NCBI GenBank assembly: GCA_031835245.1
Contig: JAVKOQ010000366.1
Span: 1-50,328, forward strand
Source: Balamuthia mandrillaris
Lineage: Eukaryota; Discosea; Longamoebia; Balamuthiidae
Reading direction: 5' to 3'
DNA: 50,328 nt
The translations under genes and the position numbers were made by a program. Positions 1 through 10,929 of the stretch are shown here, in pieces. The notes below the pieces were generated by a model. That model had not been told where the DNA came from. It saw only the letters and a list, made by a program, of their open reading frames with translations, and did no database searches. How positions within the stretch are numbered: position 1 is the stretch's first letter; every line of letters starts with the position of its first letter.

Positions 1-3000
1 AAGAAGGTCAGAGTTACGCACAACCCAAGTCACTGCTACTGTCGCCATCGCCAGAGTAGTCCTCTTCACCAGGGAAGAGGTATTGAAGAACGTCATCAAA
101 GCTTTTGGCGTTAATGCTGAACTCTTCATCCTCAGCAAAGTTAGCTAAAACTTCTGGAGGTATCTCCACAGAGAGCAAAGCATCGAAAGAGGAGTCTCCT
201 GCATCGGTGGCTCCGCTCTCCGGCACCGTGATGACGAATTTTGTGGTTGGCTGTTCGCCTCCTCGCACAGTCAACGAGAAAGATTCAGGAATCCTCAGTG
301 CTGCTGGCTGTTTTGCTGACGATTAAGGAGAAGGAGGAGCCATCGGATGAGATAAATGTACATACCCTGTAGCAAGTAGCAAGTTGGTCAAAAGGGACAC
401 AAAGACCAGTGCCGGGGCATGGGACATGTCCCACAAAACATCTAGTGGCAGCGGTATTGCATTCTAATGGGCTCTGGGTGCACTTCCCTGTTGGACACTG
501 TTGTAATGTTAATGAAAGTTAACTTCATCTCTCTGCCATGAGGTTTGACGCACCTGGAAGTAGGGACACCCTTGTAATGGTACTGCTTCGCATTCTAACG
601 GGAACCGACACATACCATCGGTATTACATAGCTTAAGGCCTGGGGGACACAGTACGTCAGGAACGGTGCAATTCTCTGCTGGATTTAAGCATCTGCCGTA
701 GCACCTGTTTATACAACAAACGAACGAATGAATAAACGAGAAGAGAAAGAAGATGAACAAACAATAACAACAGCAGGACAGAAATGATTGGAGAGAAGAA
801 AATGATACCTTTTCGATCTGGTGATAGGACAAGGGGGAACAGGCTTACAAAACTTAACATGTGAGGCACAAGCTCCGTCTGGGCATGTCACAGGCGTCTC
901 GGGTGTATCCAGCTTGCATGTGCTTCCAATCCCACATTCAAAGCTAAACCTGACACACGTTCCGCTGCTGCAAGCGAAGCACTTGCCTTCCTTCTTGCAT
1001 GGATCACTTGTTGGCCCGCAAGCAGGGAGCTTGGTACATTGTGCCAATGAGTCAGCACAAGCACCCGAGGGACAGCGAACAACAGCACAGAGGGGCGGCA
1101 GAGTTGGGTCTCCACCCAACTGAGCTTTGCAAGCAGTGCTGCAGAGGTTCTCTTCCACTTCTGTCTGCTGGTTTGATGAGACCACCTTGCAGCGAGGCGA
1201 GAGGCTCTCCACGCGGCCACAACGTTGATTCTTGTTGGTGAAAGGAGGAACCTCATCTCCAGGTTGCAGCTCGATGGTGATGGGAACGAAACAGGCTATA
1301 TCTTGAGAACAGGTGTCTCTGTCTGCTCTGTTTGCTACAAGTGGATTTCGGAGGGTTTGTCAAGTTAGCAAAGCAGAAGATGAAGTTGCACAAGAACAAG
1401 AACAAGAGATGAACAAGATCAAAAACGATAAAAAAAAGAGTACGATAGACAACGACGAACTAACCAGAAAAGGTTGTGTCCATGATAACGACATCAGGTT
1501 CTTCGAGCGGTTCCAAGACATCAAAGTTTGCATCATTCGAGAACTGCCAGAGTCTGGCTTGTATGAAACTAGGGAAGATCTCCTTCAGCTCTTCCGGGAA
1601 AGGGATAACGCCAAAAGCCCCTCCCACCCAAGCAAAGTTGTCCTCAAAGATCGAATCCTCATGTATCCTTAACCTAGCCATGTCCCCAGACCACGCCAAT
1701 GCTCCTGTTGTTGTTGTTGTAAGTAGGCAGAATACAGAAAGAACTGAGATGACGCGCTCACCTGCCAGGCCTTGTCTCGCTCTGTTGCTCTTGAATGTCG
1801 ATGAGCTCAACGACAGGGTGCCTGCGCGCCAGGATAACCAAGCCCCTCCTGCTGCCACTTCCGCCTCATTATTGTGGAACAAGAGGCCGCTCCAGGCAGC
1901 ATTCAAGTTGCCCGACTCGACCCACAAGCCGGCCGCCACTTTGGCCTTGTTGTTGAGAAAGTCTACATCCGCTAAGTACACCGACTTTTCCACCTCGATG
2001 CGCGTGAGGGAGCCTGTTTCTTCTTCCTCGAACCCTTCCGCTTTTGCCTCTCGTTCCTTGGAACGTGATGGTCGTTCTTCGTTATTGGGCGGTCGGTGTG
2101 CGATGAACACTGATGCTGCTTCTGCGATGTTGTCTCTGAAGAGGCAGTTTTCGATGTAGACTTGGTCGGAGTCTGGCGTCAACAAGCAACCATCAGCACT
2201 TAACTTGGTATATAGGAGATTAGAGCAGAAGAAGCAAATTACCAGTCCACAAGGCAGCGCCAGTGTTGCCGCTGTTTCCCACAAACTCGCCATGTTTTAC
2301 TTCCAAGCGTACAGAAGTTGCTCTGAACATGTTTTATGTACCAAGTTTCAGAGTAAGTGTTATGCAAATATCATACAGATAACAATTCGTGTTCACAAAC
2401 AGTACCTCAATGCGCCTTCCTTCTGTGCAATGTTCTTCTGGAACAAACAGTTCTGAACTGTTATTGTCAACGGAGCATTGACGAAGAAACCTGATGCAAA
2501 GACCGAATGAGAGAGAGACAAGACAAAGCGAAGAGGGAAGCAATAACAAGCAGAGACTACAAACCAGATCCGCTTTCAGCCTCGTTGAAAGAGAGAATGG
2601 TACTGTTTCCACAGTTCATCTTGAAAGTAGTATAGGCCGGGTTCGGCGAGCCAAGCAGACACACCCCTCCTCCTGTGCAAGACGAAGTATACAGGAAAGA
2701 AAAGGAGGAAAAATAAGTACAAAGAGAGAACAACCAGAAGACGAACAAAAAGACTTCAATATAAATAAACATGAACCATACCTCGACTGCCTGGTTGGTT
2801 GTTGCCGTTGAAGCGAACGGTGGGCGGCTCGAAGTATTGCACGTCTTCCATATGAATACCCGCTCCATCGAACAGGTTTTCTCTGGCATTGTCCTTAACT
2901 TCGCTGTTCCCAAGGAATACCACTGTTGCTGCACTACGAACTGCCACTCCACCTCCTGTGTTATTGTGGTGTGGTTTTGTTGTAAAGTTTACTCTGGTTA

Positions 3001-4462
3001 AAAGAGATATCAGAAGTTCAAAACAGAAGTATCTTACCATTTATTCTGGTTCCAGGACTCACAGCTCCATTGCGTTCAATGGTAACGTTCTCAAAGGTAA
3101 GTTGAGCGCCTATGATGCCTTCAAAGAACAGGCCTCCACCATGCACCGAGCGGAATCCCGCTAACTTGTTTTCCGATATGGTTGTCCTGCGAAGGTGTGC
3201 GGTTGGCGTTGGAAGATCTATTTCATTTGTCCGTTTTGCTTCATCGTTTCTTCGCTCATTGTTGAGCGGAGGAGGAACGGCAGAGAGATAGATGGCACCG
3301 CCTCTGAATGTGGCGACGTTCTGTTCGAATGTGCTATCGTTGATGTCCAACTGCAATACTTTGATGGAAGAAAAATAACCATGGAGAATGAGAAAAGAGG
3401 ATATCAGCAGAGATAGCGTGATAGAAAGAGAAAAGAAAGAGTGAGTATTAGAGGAAACTATACAATTGCGAACTTCGAGAGCTCCACCATCTGCATTATA
3501 GGCAGCCACATTCTGCGCAAACGTGCACCACCGTAGATAAACACTCTCAGTTCTTACCACTGACAGGCCTCCTCCCTTGTTACCTTCATAAGTGCAACAC
3601 AAAAAGCATTTGTTAAACCACACCCGATGGAGTAAAAAGAAGCTGTGACCAACCTGTAATGTTGCAAGACAGCAACTCCACATTGCCGATTTTCTCAAAA
3701 ACAACAGTAGGCACGTGACATTTGTTCTCCTCCTCCAGCCCGCTCCCTGCAGACAAAGACTCTTCGGAACTCTCTGCGCTCTCGCTCTCGTAACCACATT
3801 CGTTGAGCTCAATGGAAGAATCGCTCATCTCAAAGTTTGCAACGCCTTCCACGTGAAGAGCAACAGCTCCGAAGGAGTTATGTTCTTCTCCGCTGTAGCT
3901 GATCCGCTTATTGTTTCGGAAGGTAACGCCGACGAGGCTTGCAACAGTGGATGAAAAGGGAGGGCTTGCTCTTATAGTAACGCTTTTTGTTGTTGACGTT
4001 TGGAGTTATAAAAGTGGATCGAGAATAGAAAAGGAAAGCGAGAAAGAAAGAACTAACCCAGGCGTGGTTGAACCTGCATTGCCTACTACAAGACATTCCT
4101 CCATCTGAACGCTGGCTCCAACTGGCGGCTGTCTCGTCTCTTTTAGTGGTGGCTCCAGGGGGTCCCAAGCGAAAGCTTGAAAATTGTTCTGAAAAGTGAC
4201 CCTCTTCAGCGTTACAGAAGCGGGCGACTGAACAGAGATGGCCTTTGAGCTGTGCTCGTGTAGTGCCACGTTCTCAAGGGTGATCTGGGAGGGACCGGCA
4301 CCAGCTTGCACGGAGATGGCGGTGCGGCAGTTGGTTATGTTGACGGAGCCACCGCCTTCACCCTTGATCACGAGCCCGTGCCGTTTTGGTATGGAAATAA
4401 AGTCACTGTCTGTGTTGTTTTGATAGTTTGTTTAACAACCACAACTTTCTCAGAAAAGAGAT

Positions 4463-4498
<36 letters not shown>

Positions 4499-4918
4499 AG
4501 AGAATAGAACATAGATAGCTATGATAAAGAGACAGCCAGAGAGCGAACGAGAGAGAGAGAGGAAAGAATTGGTACCTTCTGAAGCGCAACGAATGCTAAC
4601 TGTCCTGCCAGCAGCTCGAAGGGTTATGTCCCCAAGAAACTCAGCGGGCGGAGCTACGGTATAGTCAAACACCATATCGTCATCGCTCAGGTGGAACTCA
4701 TAAGCGTCGGGTATCAAGCCAAAGGGGAGTATGAATTGGATGTGGTCAGAGGTGCAGTTGTAGCGCGCTTGCGGTTCCACAACCTCACAAGCAGAGGAAA
4801 ACCATTGATTGACGTGCACTTCCGCTTGAAGGAAACCCTCAGCGCAAGGAGTGCAGAGGAACAACACCAAAGCCAAGCTCAACGGAACAAATATGACTGT
4901 GGTTGGTCCCTTCGTCAT
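1..4918 (-). CDS. Receptor-like secreted protein with beta-helix and Cys-rich repeats (3' part beyond window)
   Basis: Start chosen at 4918 because the next residues form a signal peptide (MTKGPTTVIF, then a Leu/Val-rich core ending near CAEG). The protein is built from many small exons. From about 4390 down to 1500 it contains right-handed beta-helix type repeats with recurring FxxN and GGA/GGG turns (for example FEQNVATFRGGAIYL, VHGGGLFFEG), like those of chlamydial Pmp proteins. From about 1200 to 360 follow Cys-rich modules of the form CPxGxC...C (CPDGACASHVKFC, CPSGACADSLAQC, CPTGKCTQSPLEC). The last stretch seen (about 320-15) is a Ser/Asp-rich ectodomain segment, and the gene runs off the left edge. 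Two other genes in the window are receptor tyrosine kinases, so a membrane segment and kinase further left are possible, but this is inference. The first intron holds a GA/CT microsatellite. Confidence 0.7.
4466..4496. repeat. (GA)n microsatellite in intron
   Basis: Simple GA repeat on the plus strand, CT on the coding strand of the minus-strand receptor-like gene. It lies in the first intron, between the signal-peptide exon and the first beta-helix exon. Confidence 0.9.
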
Positions 4919-5107
4919 TCCTTGTTGCCACCGCACGTTCTCCCGCGACAAAACAGAACAAACTCCAAAGATCTTTCTTTCTTCGTCCTTGTGCAACAAA
5001 AAAAAGCAACGCTGTGGAGGTGCACTGCTGAACCGGTCTTTCGTTTCAAATCTTTTTTTCCATCAGAAAATCAAAAAGAAAAGAAAGTTAAGAGTTTCTT
5101 GTTTTGT

Positions 5108-5161
5108 GTCGACGTGTTTCCTTTTAAGGATTTTTAGATGAAGAGACGCAATCAGGTCGAC
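5108..5161. promoter_or_regulatory. Two GTCGAC elements upstream of the receptor-like gene
   Basis: GTCGAC occurs at 5108-5113 (in context GTGTCGACGTG) and at 5156-5161, 190 and 238 bp upstream of the ATG at 4918. The same palindrome is clustered in other promoters of the window, and GTGTCGACGTG recurs at 47086-47096. A regulatory role is inferred from position and recurrence only. Confidence 0.4.
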
Positions 5162-5179
5162 ATGGTTGGTTTTACACCG

Positions 5180-5407
5180 AACAAGAAGCAGAAGCAGAAG
5201 CAGAAGATGAAGAAGATGAAGAAGAGGAACAAGAACAAGAACAAGAACAAGAACAAGAAGAAGAAGAAGAAGAAAAATAACAAGAAGAAGAAGAAGAAGG
5301 AGAAGAAGAAGAAGAAAAAGAACAAGAACAAGAAGAAGAAGAAGAACAAGAAGAAGAAGAAGAACAAGAACAAGAAGAAGAAGAAGAAGAAGAACAAGAA
5401 GAAGCAG

Positions 5408-5440
<33 letters not shown>

Positions 5441-5515
5441 CAATAAACTAAGAAGCAGAAGAAGAACAAGAAGAATTAGAAGAACAACAAGAAGAAAATG
5501 AACAAGCACAAGAAC
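5180..5515. repeat. Compound (AAG)n/(AACAAG)n microsatellite
   Basis: About 330 bp of AAG and AACAAG units between the receptor-like gene and the coiled-coil gene. Long poly-Lys or poly-Leu/Phe reading frames through it are artefacts of the repeat. Because intronic microsatellites in this window are pyrimidine-rich on the coding strand, it could be the last intron of the minus-strand coiled-coil gene. It could equally be simple intergenic DNA. Confidence 0.9.
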
Positions 5516-6583
5516 AATAAAACGAAGAAGAACGAGATAATACAATCCTTCCTCGCTTTCTCTTCTTCTTTCCTTTTGCCTCCATTCTCATCTTCCTCTT
5601 GCTTATCTTGTTCACCATTTCCATCTCCTTCTCTTTCTTCTCCTTCCTCTTCCTCCTCCTCTTCGTCTTCTTCCACTGGTTGCAACCCGCTCATCTCCAA
5701 GGACGTCTCCATTTGTTCCTGCAACGAAACCATTTGCGTCGTCTCCCTCTCTATCTCTTGCACCAACTCGTTGACGTAACGCTCTAAGGCTTCCTTCTCG
5801 TTTTGAAGCGAGTCGATCGCCCGGTCCTTCTCCTCGCAGCGAAAAGAGAGCTCCATGATCTCTTCGGTCAGCTTGGACTTCTCTGAGGTCAGCCTTCGAT
5901 TGGTCTCTTTCTCTCTTCGCAGAGAGCCTTTGCAGCGTTCTAACTCTTGTTTCAGCTTTGTAATGGTATTTTCTTCTTCCTTTAGTTGTTTAGTTGTTTT
6001 TTAAAATAAGAGAAAAAGAATTAAAAAAAGACATCAAAAAAAAAAAAAGAAAAAAAAGAAAAAGAAAAAAAGAAAAAAGAAAAAGAAAAAAGAAAAAAAG
6101 AAAAAAAAAAGAAAAAGAAAAAAAAAGAAAAAAGAAAAAAGAAAACGAAATTATAAAATAACATTAAATTCATACCTGAGAAGAAGCAGCAACCTCCAGA
6201 GACCTTCTGGAAATATTGAAGCTTCTCCGTCGGAAGCTTCCACCAGCAGAGCCGCTTTTCTTGGTTTTGTTATTGTGGTGACCCTCTCCTCCCCCAAACT
6301 CAAAAGAAGCTGAAGACTCGTCGTCGGAGCTAAAGCCGTTGTGCTGGGCTCGCAGGCGGTCGTAGTGCCGCAGCTTGGTGGCCCAGCTTCGTCCGTACCA
6401 CTCCTGGGTGTTGTTCCATTCGCGGCTCAGCTGCTCCAACTCGCTCTCCCATTCCGCCTTTAGGGAGCTGAAACTGGACCTTCTCTCTTCTGATGAAGAA
6501 GAGGAGGAGCCTTCGGCCGAAGGTGGCACGATGGAACTCGTTGTCGTTGTCATTGGTGCAGGAACCTCTTGATCGAGGCTCAT
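5476..6583 (-). CDS. Acidic coiled-coil protein, unknown function
   Basis: Two exons: 6583-6176 and 5979 to about 5476, joined in phase 0 at consensus splice sites (CAG|GTATGA; CTAAAG|GAAGAAG). About 300 residues. The N-terminal 136 residues are Ser/Thr-rich with a Trp-rich segment (EWESELEQLSREW, EWYGRSWATKLRHYDRL). Exon 2 is a heptad-like coiled coil rich in Lys/Glu/Leu (about residues 140-240), followed by a poly-Glu acidic stretch. The 3' end is uncertain: the frame runs into a hydrophobic tail and a stop at 5476, but a GTATTA donor at about 5548 could splice across the AAG repeat to a short last exon. No enzymatic domain is recognised. The gene is head-to-head with the EF-hand gene. A cytoskeletal or vesicle-tether role would be typical of such coiled coils but is not shown here. 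Confidence 0.6.
6036..6142. repeat. A-rich (AAAAAG)n tract in intron
   Basis: About 100 bp of A-runs broken by single G, in the intron of the minus-strand coiled-coil gene. On the coding strand it is a T/C-rich tract. Confidence 0.85.
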
Positions 6584-6710
6584 GTTTGGTTTTTAAGGTG
6601 TGTAGAAGAATGAAAAAGAAAAAAAAACAAGTTCGTTCGCCTGCGTAATGCTTTATGTAATGCTTTTTTTTATTTATTTTTCGGTCTTTTCTTTTGTTTT
6701 GCTGCTAAAA

Positions 6711-6825
6711 ATTTGTCGACATTTCATTCATTTCGCCGATATTTGTCGACAAACATTCCGGAAATTCCTACCAGTTCGCGTTATTTGTCGACGTGCAATT
6801 TTCGCATTCCGGTATATTTGTCGAC
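6711..6825. promoter_or_regulatory. Four ATTTGTCGAC repeats in a divergent promoter
   Basis: The 10-mer ATTTGTCGAC occurs at 6711-6720, 6741-6750, 6783-6792 and 6816-6825, 85-199 bp upstream of the EF-hand start and 128-242 bp from the coiled-coil start. A second short motif, CATTCCGG, sits between copies (near 6754 and 6804). The arrangement resembles an array of binding sites for a palindrome-recognising factor. No such factor is known to me for this exact motif. Confidence 0.55.
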
Positions 6826-6909
6826 TTTCATACATTCCTTACGTTCTTTGTCCGCATAAAAATATTTGGCATTCCTTAAAAAAAACAGAAAAGAAAAGAA
6901 AAGAAAGAG

Positions 6910-9355
6910 ATGGCGATGAAAGCCCGTTCCAAAGATCCAAAGAAACGCTTGTTCCAGCGGTCCTCTTCCGTTGCACAGGTACACACTACAACCATATTTT
7001 TTTTCCTCGTCTGATTGTTTGGTTGATACGATGTAACAACGTTTCGATAATAAAATAAAACAAAAGCCTGGTTGATTGAAGCCTAACCAACACACCAAAA
7101 CACAAACAGTTTGCACAAGCATTTACGGAGGAACAGGTGGCAGTTATGCGAGAACTTTTTGATCTTTGCGACCAGGATGGCGACGGACAAGGTAACTTTT
7201 TACAATGAAATTCCTTAGTTGTTTTAAAATATGTTTTCTATTTTTTCTAATTTGATTTTATTTATTTATTTATTTTTTGTTTTTTTTTTTCTGTTTCACT
7301 TTTTTTTTTGTATGAAAAAAAGTAACGCCAAGCGAGCTGCGATCGGTAATGAGTGAACTCAACGTGGGGACCAGCGAGGAAGAGACGGACAACCTCTTCA
7401 AGTCTCTCGACACGAACAATGGTTTTACATTCTCCCTTTTTCGTTTGTGCTCTTTTCTTTTCTATTTTTTTAACCTTTTCTTTTTTCTTTTTTTCTTTTC
7501 TTTTCTTTTCTTTTCTTTTCTTTTCTTTTCTTTTCTTTTCTTTTCTTTTCTTTTCTTTATTTCTTTATTTTCTTTATTTTTCTTTATTTCTTTATTTCTT
7601 TCGTTTATTTTTTTCTTTGTTTATTTTTTTCTCCGGTCTTTCTTTTTTCTTTTTATTTTTTCATTCTTTCTTTTTGTTATGTTGTTTCTTTTTGTTATTT
7701 TTTTTTCTTCATTCTTTTTTCTTTTGCCTTTTGTTTTGTTGTTTCTTTTTATTGTTTCTTATCCTTTCACTTTTTCTTTTTGTTCTTTGGCACTTACTGA
7801 ATTCTTTTTCACTTTACAAAAGATGGACTCCTTTCCTTTGGTGACTTTCTGAGGTATTTTGTTCTATCCTCTCATCTCTTCTCATCTTCTCTTCCTCAGC
7901 GACTCTAAACAACAAATAATTCCATACAAAGCGGTTTTCGATGGATGCAAAAATCACAACGTTTGCAGGCGGCGGCCAATATAGCCGCGTTAGAGGGATC
8001 CTCTTCTTCTCCTTCCTCCACTTCTCCGACTTCGTCTCCTTCCGCTCCAAAACTTAACAAGTCAAAAAGCGTTATTGATGTACGCCTTTTTCGTTTTCTC
8101 TTTCTCTTTCGTTCTAGTTGTTTGTCGCTCATTCTCTTCTTTTTCTATTTCTGTCTTATAGTTCATTCGCGATTGCTCATTGAACGAATTGGCCAAAATG
8201 GAGAAACTCTTTCAAGAATGTGATGAAGATAACAACGGAGGCGGTGTTCTCCTCTCCCTCTCCCTCTCCCTCTCCCTCTCCTCTCCCTCTCCCTCCCTCT
8301 CCCTCTCCCTTCCTCTCCCTCTCCCTCTCTCTCTCCCCTCTCCCTCTCCCCTCTCCCTCTCCCTCTCCCTCTCCCTCCCCCTCTCCCTCTCCCTCTCCCT
8401 CTCCCTCTCCCTCTCCCTCTCCCTCTCTCTCCCTCCCTCTCCCTCTCCCTCTCCCTCTCCCTCTCCCTCTCCCTCTCCCTCTCCCTCTCCCCTCTCCCCC
8501 TCCCCCTCCGTTTTTCTCTTTCTTTTTGGGCTTTACGCAACTACAAAACTAAACAACGAAAATAAAAGTGAGCAAACAAGAGTTATGGAAGTTTTTGCAC
8601 AGGCAAGGCGTACGCTGTTCCAAAGAGGAGTTTATCTCTTTCTTCAACGAACTGGATGAAGACAAAAGTGGCTCCCTTAGTTTCAGCGAGTTTGCGAAAG
8701 GCATGCGTGGCCTTCAAGCGGTATCGCTACTATCTTCACTTGCTCTATTTTTTCTTTCTTTGATCTTTTACGTTTTGCTTCTTCATAGTTTGTTTTCTTT
8801 AACTTGCTAATCTACCAAAGGGTTTTAATATGAGCATTGGAGCAAAAGGAGGAAAGAAAATGGCTGCCAGGTTAAAGAATATTGGTGGCAGCAGCAACAA
8901 CAAAAGCAGCAAAGAGGAAACCTCCTCCCCGGCTTCGTCATCCCCAAGAGAAGACAGATCCGTCCAAAGTAAACTTAAAGAGTTGGAGCAGAAGAACGCC
9001 ATCTTATTTAACGTTTGTCTTCTTTCTTCCTCCTTCGATGTTTCTGTTATCGTAATTGCTAACTCATGTTTTACAGTATTTGAAAGAGTTTGTGAGTAAA
9101 GGATTGGATTTGGCAGAACGAGAACATGCAGCAAAACATTACAACGCAGCTGCTGCTCTCCTCCAGCTTATTGACTATCCTTTGGTACGCCATATCTTTT
9201 TACATTTTGTTACTATTGCTCAGTGATTTCATGTTTTAACTTGTTCAAAGGTACAAAACATGGCAGTGTTTGTTGGAGATGACTTAACCTCCACCGAAAC
9301 AGACGACCTCTACAACAAACTTCAAAAATCTCTCAAATCGCTGAACAAAAAATAG
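6910..9355 (+). CDS. Four-EF-hand calcium-binding protein
   Basis: Ten exons join in frame into about 355 residues: 6910-6978, 7110-7191, 7323-7421, 7823-7853, 7932-8079, 8162-8243, 8569-8720, 8821-9012, 9077-9184, 9251-9355. Four canonical 12-residue calcium loops are seen: [36 protein letters not shown] and [12 protein letters not shown], each starting with Asp and ending with Glu or Asp. The first two form a calmodulin-like lobe. A Ser/Pro-rich linker of about 40 residues separates them from the second pair. The C-terminal 130 residues are helical and unrecognised ([22 protein letters not shown]). The frame assignment is strong because every loop is completed across an intron. Introns carry long TTTTC and CTCCCT repeats. 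It is likely a cytosolic calcium sensor. The partner is unknown. Confidence 0.85.
7478..7650 (+). repeat. (TTTTC)n pyrimidine tract in intron
   Basis: Regular CTTTT units, then degenerate T/C-rich sequence, filling the third intron of the EF-hand gene. Reading frames through it (poly-Phe/Leu) are not genes. Confidence 0.9.
8246..8508 (+). repeat. (CTCCCT)n hexanucleotide repeat in intron
   Basis: About 260 bp of near-perfect CTCCCT units, with a few CTCTCT interruptions, in the intron that splits the third EF-hand loop (donor after 8243, acceptor before 8569). The same hexamer fills an intron of the PSAT-Maf gene at 28718-29060. Confidence 0.95.
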
Positions 9356-9640
9356 CAACATTCAACCCTATTCGATTCGAAGCAGAGAAGAGAGAGATAG
9401 TGAAGATAGGCGAGACGCAGAGAAGCAGAACAAGAGAGAAGAGAGAGAGGAGAACAATAAAGTGAGAGAGAAAGAGAGAGAGAGAGAGAGCAGAGAAGCA
9501 GAGAAGCAACAAAGTGAGAAAGAGAGGATGGAAGTAATGAGGCAGAGATGAGAGATCTGCGCTGGAAAAGAACAGAGACCAACAGAACAAATAAGGCACG
9601 CAATGGTGGCCTCGAGGAAGGCATCGGCGAATTACTGTGG
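9356..9640. other. Intergenic GA-rich spacer, no gene seen
   Basis: About 280 bp of GAGA-rich, low-complexity sequence between the EF-hand stop codon and the GST promoter. I see no coding potential beyond repeat-driven frames. Confidence 0.6.
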
Positions 9641-9647
9641 CCGCCAT

Positions 9648-9790
9648 TTCTCCGTCGGAGAAATTTAATCTCCGTTTTAACCAATAGGGACTTATCGGTG
9701 TTTTTATTCGTTACTATTACCCAATAGGGAAGTTATCGGAGCATTCCAAATCCTCCGGGCGTGTAACGTGCCTCCCAGCATAAAAACCTG
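9648..9790 (+). promoter_or_regulatory. GST promoter with doubled CCAATAGGGA motif and TATA-like box
   Basis: Upstream of the GST start: an interrupted palindrome (7-bp arms TTCTCCG/CGGAGAA, one central base) at 9648-9662; two copies of CCAATAGGGA followed by TTATCGG at 9681-9698 and 9721-9739, 40 bp apart; and a TATA-like GCATAAAAAC near 9778-9787, about 75 bp before the ATG. CCAAT/GATA-like composition suggests factor sites. Function is inferred. Confidence 0.45.
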
Positions 9791-9856
9791 TTCTCTCTAC
9801 TTGCCTCCTTCCGACACTCAACAGAACAAACATCACTCTCACCAACTACACACACA

Positions 9857-10610
9857 ATGTCCGTCGCAAAGCCTACTCTCACTTACTTCAACGGCCCCGG
9901 TCGCGCTGAGGTCCCCCGCCTGCTCCTCGAGCTGGCCGGCGTGGACTACGAGTGGGTGGGCTTCGCCTACAAGGGCTCCCCCGGCCCCGACTGGGCCGAG
10001 TACAAGAGCAAGCACGGGGAGGAGCTGGCCTTTGGCCAGGTGCCCCGGTACCAGGAGCCCGAGGGTCTTGACCTCGTCCAAAGCAACGCCATCTCTCGCC
10101 ACCTTGCCAACAAACATGGCTTCAATGGTTACCTTTCTCTCTCTCTCATCCTATTCAAGATCGACTTTGTCAAACTCATCTTCTGTTCTTCTTCTCTTTC
10201 TTCTTCCTGTTTGTTTGTACACAAAAGGCACCAACGAAATAGAAGCTGCTCTGATCGACCAGTTCAGCGAGGGAGTGGGGGAGTTTGCTACTGCCGGCCT
10301 CAAGGTGATCTTTGCTCCCGAGGGCGCCAACAAGGCCGAGCTCCTCGCCAAGTTCCTCTCCGAGGACCTGCCCAAGTGGCTGGGCCACTTTGACCGCGCC
10401 CTCGCCAAGAACGGCACCGGCTTCTTCGTCGGCGACAAGGTCTCCTATGCCGACGTCGGCCTCCTCGTCACCCTCAACTTTGTGTTCAAGCTGCTGGAGG
10501 GCGCCCGCGAGGTCTTTGAGGGCTTCTCCCAGGTGAAGGCCGCCTACGAGAAGGTGGCCAGCCTGCCCAAGATCAAAGCGTTCTATGACTCCAAGCCCTA
10601 TGGCAACTAA
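9857..10610 (+). CDS. Glutathione S-transferase, sigma class-like
   Basis: Two exons, 9857-10127 and 10228-10610, give 217 residues, the usual cytosolic GST length. The N-terminal thioredoxin-like domain begins TYFNGPGRAEVPRLLLEL, with the catalytic Tyr near residue 10 and the Arg-Ala-Glu motif typical of sigma and related classes. QSNAISRHLA matches the glutathione-binding S-x-AI-x-R-x-LA motif. The C-terminal helical domain contains VGDKVSYADVGLL, the conserved N-capping/hydrophobic staple region (G-D-x-x-S/T-x-A-D). It conjugates glutathione to electrophiles or acts as a prostaglandin-isomerase-type enzyme in the cytosol. Codons are strongly C/G-ending compared with neighbours, suggesting high expression. 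Confidence 0.93.
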
Positions 10611-10719
10611 AAACCTTTTAGAAGACAAGAAGAACAAGAACAAGAAAAATAAAAAGATCTGTATAGACACTTTGCCCGTTGCTATATTGCCTTTTGTTTT
10701 TCTTGCATTCCCACCAAGC

Positions 10720-10860
10720 ACAAGCAGGAAGGAAGGAAGAAAAGAGGGAGGAAGGCAAGGAAGGAAGGAAAGGAAGGAAGAAAGGAAGGGAGGAAAGAAA
10801 GAAAGAAAGAAACGACAAGAAAGAAACAACAAGAACCGACAAGAAAGGCAGGAAGGAGAG
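10720..10860. repeat. (GGAA)n/(GAAA)n low-complexity tract
   Basis: Purine-rich GGAAGGAA and GAAAGAAA units downstream of the GST gene. No coding signal. Confidence 0.8.
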
Positions 10861-10929
10861 TATTTGATGGAGCACGGGTCGTCAGCCAGGACACAGAGGA
10901 GGAAGAGAAGGAAAGCAAAGCCCTTCCCT

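Noticed and set aside
888-1256. Minus-strand Cys-containing frame overlapping the receptor-like gene
   Set aside because: It is a shifted reading of the Cys-rich exons; the frame with regular CPxGxC modules is the coding one.
1476-2159. Plus-strand 227-codon frame
   Set aside because: It is antisense to the beta-helix exons, which show regular FxxN/GGA repeats on the minus strand.
5063-5545. Long poly-Leu, poly-Phe and poly-Lys reading frames
   Set aside because: They are translations of the AAG/AACAAG microsatellite in different frames and have no domain or splice support.
8163-8660. Open frames rich in Ser/Pro or Arg/Glu/Gly on both strands
   Set aside because: Products of the CTCCCT repeat; the region is an intron of the EF-hand gene, as the flanking exons complete a calcium loop. 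The same holds for 28360-29141.
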